Assembly (NCBI GenBank): GCA_964438515.1 | Contig: CAYTLK010000114.1 | Coordinates: 1-11,919, forward strand | Direction of reading: 5' to 3' | Source of the DNA: RGIG3701 sp964438515 | Lineage (GTDB): Bacteria; Planctomycetota; Planctomycetia; Pirellulales; Thermoguttaceae | DNA length: 11,919 nt | Part shown: positions 1 to 5,848 of the stretch, in pieces | How the letters are laid out: every line of letters starts with the position of its first letter | Numbering within the stretch: position 1 is the first letter of the stretch | Translations under genes and position numbers: made by a program | Notes under the pieces: model-generated | Databases searched by the model: none | The model's input: only the letters and a program-made list of their open reading frames with translations | What the model was told of the DNA's origin: nothing

Positions 1-418
1 TGATGGAGTCGATTCCTCCCGGAACGATGAATTTTGTGGAAACTTTTTGAAAATCATCACCATTTATCGCATTCTGGACGCCGGAATTTGCATAAGTCCA
101 TGATTTGACGTCGTTTCCATCGCGAGTAATGACGCTGATTCCAACGCTTCCCTTTCCGGACGTCTTCATTTCGCAGGACATTTCGTAAATTTCGCCCGAT
201 TTTACGGGAATTTGGGAAGAATACGTCACGCAAAAGTCGGCTTTTCCGGTGTATTCGATACACTTTACGCCTGGATTTTCGGAGTTTTCGGAAAACGTGA
301 TTTTTCCGTCACGCGCCCAAGACGACGTGAAGTTCAGCGGAGCCGCCGCCTCTTCCGCCGCAAGCAGGGCGGGGAAAAACAGGGAACATAAAAGTATAAG
401 GAAGGTTCTTTTTATCAT
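1..418 (-). CDS. Secreted protein with carbohydrate-binding-like N-terminal region (3' end outside window)
   Basis: Open reading frame without stop from an ATG at 418 to the left edge, about 139 residues visible. Residues 1-21 form a clear signal peptide: Lys/Arg at 3-4, then a hydrophobic stretch with a CSLFFPALLAAE-type cleavage region, so the product is exported. The rest is rich in short beta-strand-like stretches, with a 'SGEIYEMSCEMKTSG' segment and a following 'VGISVITRDGN' segment. This pattern is common in CBM4/9-like and related galactose-binding-fold domains, where ligand-induced change is described by 'kpGktYelSfyaK' motifs. A ribosome-binding sequence AGGA lies 6 bases before the ATG. 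The gene starts 92 bases after the stop of the GH42-like gene at 511-2907 and in the same direction, so it is probably the third gene of that transcription unit. A catalytic domain may follow outside the window. The frame is well supported; the domain assignment is inference. Confidence 0.8.
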   Translation of the reverse strand, partial: MIKRTFLILLCSLFFPALLAAEEAAAPLNFTSSWARDGKITFSENSENPGVKCIEYTGKADFCVTYSSQIPVKSGEIYEMSCEMKTSGKGSVGISVITRDGNDVKSWTYANSGVQNAINGDDFQKVSTKFIVPGGIDSI

Positions 419-510
419 CTTAAATCCTAAAAAAATGTAAAAATGAAATGAATAAAAACAAAATTGTGGGAAACAAACGTACAAAAACAAAAGTTCGGAA
501 AACGAAAGGT

Positions 511-2907
511 TCATTCTTTCAGAATCGTCGTTTCGCCGAGTTTCAGTTGCAGGCGGTACGGTGTGCCGTTGCGCAGCGTCACCGCGACGGGACCGTCAGA
601 GGACGCGTGAAGTACGACGTACGGACCGTTCGCCCAAACGTTGCACGGAACGTCCGTAAAAAGATGAACGCCCGCCAGCGTCGCCGCCGATCGAAGCTCT
701 TCAACCGTTTTTCCTTCCATTCCGACCCAAAGAATCGTACTTTTTTCATTCCGAACGATCGTTTGGATTTTTGCTTTCTCTGCATCCGTGTAAAACTCCG
801 CATGAAGCATCACGCAGAGTTTCGGGAACCGACGATTTTTATCAGACGGATGCATCTTTCCAGAAAGAAGGTCCGATGTGAAATATTGACCGTACGAGGC
901 GCCCATTCGGGAAAGTTCCGCACGTTGTTCGTAGATGGAACGTTTCGTATACTTTCCGCACGAAATTCTTTGCATCGCGTTTTCATCGACGAAAACGGCG
1001 ACTTCGGGTGCGTAAATGGTTGGATTTTCGAGGAACCATCGGTCCATTTCTTCAAGAGCTTTCATTTCCTCCCAGAGTTTTGGGTCCGCAAACCAGCCGG
1101 CGGAACCGAGGTCCATCCACCAAGTCGCGAAATTTCTGCAGGCGCATTCGGCGGTGTTTCGGCGCAAAAGTTCGCGGGTTGCGCCGCACGTAAGACCTCC
1201 GTCGCGGAATCCGGGAAAAACCTGCGTCGAAGGAGTGAGGTGGGTGCGTGTGTCGTCTTCAAGCAGGTACATTTTCCCCGCCAGAGCGACGCTTTCTGCC
1301 GGAAGCATGCACTGACCGCCGCCGCCCGCCAGACGATCGAAATACGATTGCGGCGAGCAAATCACATCGACGTCGGGCGAGTTCAAAACGCGTTCGAGTG
1401 CGTAATGCGCCGAATATGCGGGTCCGTTTTGCGCACACGAAAATTCGAACGAATATCCGTAGAAAAACAGTACGAGTTTCTTTCCGTCCGTTGCTTCACG
1501 TACCGCACGCGCAAACGCCAGAACCGTATCGGACATTTGAACCTGCATAAATGCGTTGAAATCAAGAAGCGTCGGCTCCGTCAAAATCGGTTCCGCTTTC
1601 GATTTTTCGTACGCCTCGAACGTTGGAACTTCGGCTGTTTCGAGCGTCACATCCGTTATTTTCCATGCGCTGCGCAAAGCCGCGTCGGAGTTGTACTTTT
1701 CTCGGAGCCGCTTCCGCCACGCACGCAAATCGCAGGCGGAAAACCCTGCCCGACCGGGGAGCCACGTATCGTACGTAAACCATTCCCCCGTATTTTGTCC
1801 GCACGGATGATAGCCGGCCATATGCGGCCCGAATTTTTCTTCCATGTGCCGAATGGAGGCGCGCAGCGCGTTCTGACCCGCCAAACGATACGCCTCGGAA
1901 GAGGGCGAGGCCATCGGATTTTTCAAATTCAGCTGTTCCTGCGAGACGCCGCGCCAGACCATTCGGTCCTCGGGGTGCTGCGCGAGCCAGTAAGACGGAG
2001 CGTTCATTCCGATTCGCGGAATCAGCAGCGCGTTGGGGTTGCTGCGCAGCACCTTTTCGATCGACGCATCGAGCGCCGCGAAATCATATTCCCCTTTTTC
2101 GTTCGGCCAAATACTTGGAATTCCGAACGAGACGAACTGCGCGCCCGACTCGCCCGCCAGTCGAATCTGCATTGCAAAAAGGTCCGTTTCGCCCTTCGAA
2201 TCACTCACGCCGCCCAAAGAAAGAAAGGGATTTCCGGGACGATAGAATTGTGTTTGTAAATCTCTCGACGTATTTGCAGTGAGGGTGAAACGGACGCGAT
2301 ACACCTTTCCCGCCTCAAGTTTCATGTTGGGTGTATGGTACAAATGAAAATCGAGCGGAAAATGTTCCATTCCCGGCAAAATTTCAAACTGCAGCGCTCC
2401 ATCCACCTCGGAGACGCGCGCCGCCGTGACGCCGTCATTTTCGAGGCCCCACGTGCACCACGATTTCATCTCCTCCGGAGCGTCGAACGTATAAGGACCT
2501 GCGATTTTCGTACCTGATTCTTTTTCAACGATGGAAAACTCTTCGAGACGGAAAATTCCCGGCTCTTTTCCGAACCGAAAGTGAAACGTTCCGCGTCCGT
2601 CCGAGTCGGCGGTGGGTGTGAAATCGCAATCGACTTCAAGCGGTTTTTCGGCGGAGACTTGCAGCGGTCTTGAGGCGGGACCTCCGTAAAAGACGCGAGC
2701 GCGCACCGCCTCGCCGTCCACCGTGATTCGAGGAGCGCCGTCGACGCATTCCACTTTCACGCACTCCGCCGCCTCCGCACAGAAACAGCCGAAAAGAACG
2801 GTTTGTAACAGGAATAAAACCGGAAACGAACGACGTAATAGGAATTGTAATCGTGAATGTGAGTGTAAATGTAATTGTGATTGTAATTGTGAATGAATGA
2901 TTTTCAT
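511..2907 (-). CDS. Secreted GH42-like glycoside hydrolase, paralogue B
   Basis: 798-residue protein. Residues 1-48 are an export signal with an odd repetitive n-region (residues 5-22), then RR and a hydrophobic core ending near 'CAEAAE'. Residues about 50-235 look like a beta-sandwich, CBM-like domain. Residues about 245-630 resemble the TIM barrel of GH42 beta-galactosidases: 'FVSFGIPSIWP', 'LLIPRIGMNAPSYWLAQHP', 'GYHPCGQNTGEWF' and 'GKMYLLEDDTRTHL'. By position, Glu375 (in GEW) is the candidate acid/base and Glu550 (in LLEDD) the candidate nucleophile. Residues about 633-750 match the GH42 'trimerisation'-type domain ('PEVAVFVDENAM', 'ELSRMGASYGQY', 'STILWVGMEG'). The ATG at 2907 has AGGA 8 bases upstream. 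It lies 86 bases downstream of its paralogue. Substrate cannot be read from sequence; a beta-galactoside or similar glycan is inference. GH42-type architecture is confident; exact family is not. Confidence 0.85.
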   Translation of the reverse strand: MKIIHSQLQSQLHLHSHSRLQFLLRRSFPVLFLLQTVLFGCFCAEAAECVKVECVDGAPRITVDGEAVRARVFYGGPASRPLQVSAEKPLEVDCDFTPTADSDGRGTFHFRFGKEPGIFRLEEFSIVEKESGTKIAGPYTFDAPEEMKSWCTWGLENDGVTAARVSEVDGALQFEILPGMEHFPLDFHLYHTPNMKLEAGKVYRVRFTLTANTSRDLQTQFYRPGNPFLSLGGVSDSKGETDLFAMQIRLAGESGAQFVSFGIPSIWPNEKGEYDFAALDASIEKVLRSNPNALLIPRIGMNAPSYWLAQHPEDRMVWRGVSQEQLNLKNPMASPSSEAYRLAGQNALRASIRHMEEKFGPHMAGYHPCGQNTGEWFTYDTWLPGRAGFSACDLRAWRKRLREKYNSDAALRSAWKITDVTLETAEVPTFEAYEKSKAEPILTEPTLLDFNAFMQVQMSDTVLAFARAVREATDGKKLVLFFYGYSFEFSCAQNGPAYSAHYALERVLNSPDVDVICSPQSYFDRLAGGGGQCMLPAESVALAGKMYLLEDDTRTHLTPSTQVFPGFRDGGLTCGATRELLRRNTAECACRNFATWWMDLGSAGWFADPKLWEEMKALEEMDRWFLENPTIYAPEVAVFVDENAMQRISCGKYTKRSIYEQRAELSRMGASYGQYFTSDLLSGKMHPSDKNRRFPKLCVMLHAEFYTDAEKAKIQTIVRNEKSTILWVGMEGKTVEELRSAATLAGVHLFTDVPCNVWANGPYVVLHASSDGPVAVTLRNGTPYRLQLKLGETTILKE
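2842..2895 (-). repeat. Degenerate hexanucleotide repeat, nine units, inside the signal peptide of paralogue B
   Basis: On the minus strand nine consecutive six-base units follow the pattern CAN-TYA/TTC (for example CATTCA, CAATTA, CAATCA, CACTCA, with one CGATTA). They encode alternating polar/basic and Ser/Leu residues (H/Q/R followed by S/L/F) at residues 5-22, immediately before the Arg-Arg and hydrophobic core of the signal peptide. The paralogue at 2994-5435 has no such stretch. Such a repeat is expected to be prone to unit gain or loss, always in frame. Confidence 0.8.
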
Positions 2908-2993
2908 GTAATAAATCCTTTATTTTAAGTAATATTTTTCATTTTCGGTTTCTCGTACGGACGTTCCAACGAGGGCCTCAATCGCACGGGGCG

Positions 2994-5435
2994 CTATTTC
3001 TCGCTGCGGCTCACGGCCTGCAAAACTCTCGTTTCCCCTTTTTTCATGAAGATTTCCGCAACAATTTTCTCTCCCGTAATTACGTCCGACAGTTCCGATT
3101 CAGAATCTCGCGGATGAACGTGGTACAAACCGTCTTGCGGCGCGTGCAGCACAATGTACGGCCCGTTCGCCCAAACGCTGCAAGGTTCTTCCGTGTAAAA
3201 ATGAATCCCCGCATTTTTGGCGGTTTCGCGGAGTTTTTCCGGCTCCATTCCATCAAAATCGACCCACAGAATCGTACTATGAATTCCGGTTTTTGTTTCC
3301 TGCTCAGCCGTTTTTTGTTCCAATAACGCTTTCGTTTCGGCCGTCAAACATGGTGAATTCACGACGACACAGAGTTTTGGAGGTGCGATGCGCCCCGAAA
3401 TCAGGTCGTCCAACAGGTACTGCGCGTACGGCGCTCCCAGCCGATTCATCGATAGACGAATATGCGAGACCGACTTTGCAGAAAAACGGCCGGAACCGAT
3501 GTTCCACATCGATTTTTCGTCGAGAATCAGTCCCGCTTCCGGAGTGTACGGAGTCGGATTTTTCAAAAAGTATTCATCCATTCCGCGCAATTCATCCATA
3601 ATTTTCCAGAGTTCCGGCGAGTCGAACCAGCCGGCACCGCCTAAATCCATCCACCAGATTCCAAAATTCCGAACCGCCGACTCCGCAGTGTTGCGCAGCA
3701 GAAGATTCCTCGTTCCTTCCGGCGTCCCGCTGCCGCTTTCCCAGCCAGGTGCGGTACTTCCCTCCGCTAAATACGTACGCGTGTCGTCCTCGTAGAGATA
3801 AATTTTCCCCGCCGCTGTGACGCTTTCCGCATTCAGCATGCAGCTTCCGCCGCCGCCCGGCTGACGCTCGAAATACGACATCGGCGAGCAAATCACATCG
3901 ACGTCCGGCGAGTCGAGAACCGCTCGCATATTATAATGCGCGCTCGCAGCGGGACCTTTGAAAACTGACACAAATTCATAACTGTATCCGTAAAAGAAGA
4001 AACAAAGTTTCTTTCCGTGCGTTTCTTCCTTAATCACGTGCGCGAGCGCCAGAATGTTGCGCGTCATTGCATCCTGAAAAAACGCATTATAATCGAGAAT
4101 TTGCCGGAATTCAGCCGGTGCGTCGGGATTCAGCGCCGGGTCGAGAATCGCAAACTCCATGGAACGGTCGCGCAGGTCCGCAGAAGGAACGGAAGCCGTT
4201 TCGAACGTGAGAGCCGGATCGTCAGAGTTCCACGCTCGTCGGAGCGCGTCGTTTGAATCGTCGTACTTTTCGCGGAGCCACTTCTGAAATGCGCGTCTCG
4301 CGGCGGGACTGTAGTCGGCGTGACCCGAACACCACGTATTTGCAGCAAACCATTCCTGCGTATTTTGCCCGGCCGGATGGTAGCCGGCGATGGAATTTCC
4401 GTATTTTGCGTCGAGATGTCGAATGGCCGCCCGCAGCGCGTCACACGCCGCCGCACGGTATTTTTCGGACGCCGGAGACGCCCAGTTCCAGTTCTCGCCG
4501 AGATCCTGCGGTTTGATGCGTTCCCAGCGCATTTTTTCGTCCGGATTCGCGTCGAGCCACCATTGCGCGGCATTCAGTTCAATCCTCGGAATGATGAGCG
4601 CGCGCGGATTGGCCGCCAGAATCCGATCACAGTAAGCATCCAGCAGCGTAAAATCGTACGAGCCGTCGGGCTGAATCCAAAAATTGTCGCAAAGCATGAA
4701 TGAAACGAAATCGACTCCGACGTCTGCCGCCAGCCGCGTCTGGGAACGGAGAACTTCCCCCAATCCCCCCAAACCCACATGCGCCGCGTCGGGTCGATAG
4801 AATGCGATGTGTGCTTTTCGCGCCCCTTCTTCCGTTCGAATCGCAAAACGAACGATGTACGTTCGGTCCGGTTTCAGATCCATGCACCAGTTGTGATACA
4901 CGTGAAAATCGAATGCAAACGTTTCGTTTCCCGGAAGAATCGTGATTTTCAGTCCGCCGCTTCCGTCCGTCCCGCAGCCGGGTTCCACTTGGAGAGTCGC
5001 GATCGTTCGGTCTTTTACGGTCTCATTCCACGTGCGCCAGTTTTTGGTAAAATCCTCTTCTTCCTCAAAATGGTACGGACCTGCAACCATGCGGCCCGTT
5101 TCTTTTTCGACGATTTCGTAATCATCGATGAAAATCACGCCTGGTTTTTTTCCGAATCGAAAGTGCATCGTCCCCCGCCCATCCGCATCGGCCGCAGGAA
5201 CAAACTCAAATTCGACTTTCTGAAATTCGTCCGTTAAATCGAGTCCCCGGCTTCCAACGCGTCCCCAAAAGATTCGAGCGCGAACGGGCGTTCCGTCGAG
5301 CGTCAGCATCGGAACACCGTTGAAAACATCCACCGCAAAACGTTCGTACGCAGCTGCGTTTCCTGTAAATCCTGCAAATTCCGTAAAAACGGCGAGGCAA
5401 AAGGACGCCATAAGAAAAAAAAGACACTTTTTCAT
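2994..5435 (-). CDS. Secreted GH42-like glycoside hydrolase, paralogue A
   Basis: 813 residues from the chosen ATG at 5435. The open frame extends to 5546, but the extra 37 residues are charged and would precede an internal signal peptide. Starting at 5435 puts 'MKKCLFFLMASFCLAVF' at the N-terminus, a classic signal peptide with cleavage after 'GNAAA' near residue 29. Residues about 33-235 form the CBM-like beta-sandwich domain, about 235-630 the GH42-like TIM barrel, and 632-750 the trimerisation-type domain. Candidate catalytic residues are Glu361 ('GYHPAGQNTQEWF') and Glu549 ('GKIYLYEDDTRTYL'), the same positions as in paralogue B. Many segments are shared with B ('ADGRGT.HFRFGK.PG', 'PDVDVICSP.SYF', 'WWMDLG.AGWF', 'VWANGPY.VLHA'), so the pair arose by tandem duplication and has since diverged strongly. 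Only a weak GGGA precedes the start. It is the first gene of the leftward unit and probably acts on the same class of glycan. Confidence 0.85.
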   Translation of the reverse strand: MKKCLFFLMASFCLAVFTEFAGFTGNAAAYERFAVDVFNGVPMLTLDGTPVRARIFWGRVGSRGLDLTDEFQKVEFEFVPAADADGRGTMHFRFGKKPGVIFIDDYEIVEKETGRMVAGPYHFEEEEDFTKNWRTWNETVKDRTIATLQVEPGCGTDGSGGLKITILPGNETFAFDFHVYHNWCMDLKPDRTYIVRFAIRTEEGARKAHIAFYRPDAAHVGLGGLGEVLRSQTRLAADVGVDFVSFMLCDNFWIQPDGSYDFTLLDAYCDRILAANPRALIIPRIELNAAQWWLDANPDEKMRWERIKPQDLGENWNWASPASEKYRAAACDALRAAIRHLDAKYGNSIAGYHPAGQNTQEWFAANTWCSGHADYSPAARRAFQKWLREKYDDSNDALRRAWNSDDPALTFETASVPSADLRDRSMEFAILDPALNPDAPAEFRQILDYNAFFQDAMTRNILALAHVIKEETHGKKLCFFFYGYSYEFVSVFKGPAASAHYNMRAVLDSPDVDVICSPMSYFERQPGGGGSCMLNAESVTAAGKIYLYEDDTRTYLAEGSTAPGWESGSGTPEGTRNLLLRNTAESAVRNFGIWWMDLGGAGWFDSPELWKIMDELRGMDEYFLKNPTPYTPEAGLILDEKSMWNIGSGRFSAKSVSHIRLSMNRLGAPYAQYLLDDLISGRIAPPKLCVVVNSPCLTAETKALLEQKTAEQETKTGIHSTILWVDFDGMEPEKLRETAKNAGIHFYTEEPCSVWANGPYIVLHAPQDGLYHVHPRDSESELSDVITGEKIVAEIFMKKGETRVLQAVSRSEK

Positions 5436-5547
5436 TCGTAAATTTCCCGATTTTTTGGTTTTCAATCCGATGAATTTTGATTTCAAACGGAATCGGCAAA
5501 CGTGCAAAAATGATTCCAACATTCTTTCCGATGTCGCCGGCTCCATA

Positions 5548-5561
5548 CATTAATATTAATG
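5548..5561. promoter_or_regulatory. Perfect 14-base palindrome CATTAATATTAATG, possible operator
   Basis: The sequence equals its own reverse complement over 14 bases. It covers the -10 of the proximal minus-strand promoter candidate. It shares the core AATATTAAT with the palindrome at 5755-5768. A binding site for a dimeric regulator is inference; AT-rich DNA makes chance palindromes more likely. Confidence 0.4.
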
Positions 5562-5580
5562 AATCCTTTCGAAATTTCAA
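5553..5580 (-). promoter_or_regulatory. Candidate proximal minus-strand promoter for the hydrolase cluster
   Basis: On the minus strand TTGAAA (5580-5575), a 16-base spacer and TAATAT (5558-5553, four of six consensus bases). It would give a start near 5545 and a leader of about 110 bases. Its -10 lies inside the perfect palindrome 5548-5561. It is an alternative to, or may act together with, the distal candidate at 5626-5653. Confidence 0.35.
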
Positions 5581-5625
5581 GGTCTGAGAAACAAATATTT
5601 CCAAAATTTAACGATTTTTCAGGAA

Positions 5626-5653
5626 TTTATACGAACACTATTTTGAATTTCAA
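5626..5653 (-). promoter_or_regulatory. Candidate distal minus-strand promoter for the hydrolase cluster
   Basis: On the minus strand TTGAAA (5653-5648), a 16-base spacer and TATAAA (5631-5626). It would start transcription near 5619 and give a leader of about 185 bases to the ATG at 5435. The -35 is part of a short inverted repeat TTGAA-T-TTCAA (5643-5653). Plausible but in AT-rich DNA where such matches occur by chance. Confidence 0.4.
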
Positions 5654-5754
5654 TTTTCTCGTCCGCCGTTGGAGCTGCGCACTACGGCTTCTGCAGTCTT
5701 TGTGAAAACTGAATTTCATTGTAGAACCTGCATATAGCGCATATGAATTATACA

Positions 5755-5768
5755 CAATATTAATATTG
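5755..5768. promoter_or_regulatory. Perfect 14-base palindrome CAATATTAATATTG, possible operator
   Basis: The sequence equals its own reverse complement over 14 bases and its last three bases (5766-5768) are the first three of the TTGACA box of the plus-strand promoter. A bound regulator here would compete with RNA polymerase. About 200 bases away the palindrome 5548-5561 has a related core. Regulatory role is inference. Confidence 0.4.
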
Positions 5769-5794
5769 ACAGATTTTTTTCTTTTTGGTATGAT
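5766..5794 (+). promoter_or_regulatory. Sigma-70-type promoter of the acidic redoxin-like gene
   Basis: A perfect -35 box TTGACA (5766-5771), a 17-base spacer and a near-perfect -10 box TATGAT (5789-5794). The expected start of transcription is near 5801, giving a 5' leader of about 48 bases that carries AGGA (5837-5840) eight bases before the ATG at 5849. This is the best promoter in the window. It also argues against the in-frame TTG at 5795 as a start codon, because that codon would lie before or at the transcription start. Confidence 0.8.
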
Positions 5795-5848
5795 TTGCAC
5801 AAATTGTATTTTTGCCCGAACAAAAATTTAAGATTTAGGATTTATATA

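Larger units (their letters stand above)
5436..5848. promoter_or_regulatory. Divergent intergenic region (413 bases)
   Basis: This gap separates the leftward hydrolase cluster from the rightward acidic redoxin-like gene, so both promoters must lie here. It is AT-rich except for a GC-rich island at about 5659-5695, which can fold into a hairpin with GCCGT (5665-5669) pairing ACGGC (5684-5688) and has no T-run. Individual promoter candidates and palindromes are listed separately. No RNA gene was recognised. The stretch 5436-5546 is an open frame extension of paralogue A but is more likely its 5' leader. Confidence 0.7.

Noticed and set aside
448..2259. A 603-codon open frame on the plus strand
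   Set aside because: It is antisense to the GH42-like gene, its product is an Arg/Phe-rich composition without any domain, and the minus-strand frame has clear signal peptide and family motifs. Codon bias of the real gene leaves the opposite frame open.
5436..5546. N-terminal extension of paralogue A to an ATG at 5546
   Set aside because: The extra 37 residues would bury a textbook signal peptide inside the protein. The AAGGA upstream of 5546 is about 17 bases away, too far for a good ribosome-binding site.
5659..5695. GC-rich hairpin island as a small RNA or terminator
   Set aside because: The stem is only five base pairs, there is no T-run, and no RNA family pattern was recognised.
5795..5848. 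TTG start at 5795 adding 18 residues to the acidic protein
   Set aside because: It overlaps the end of the -10 box and lies before the expected transcription start; ATG 5849 has AGGA at ideal spacing and begins the signal peptide.
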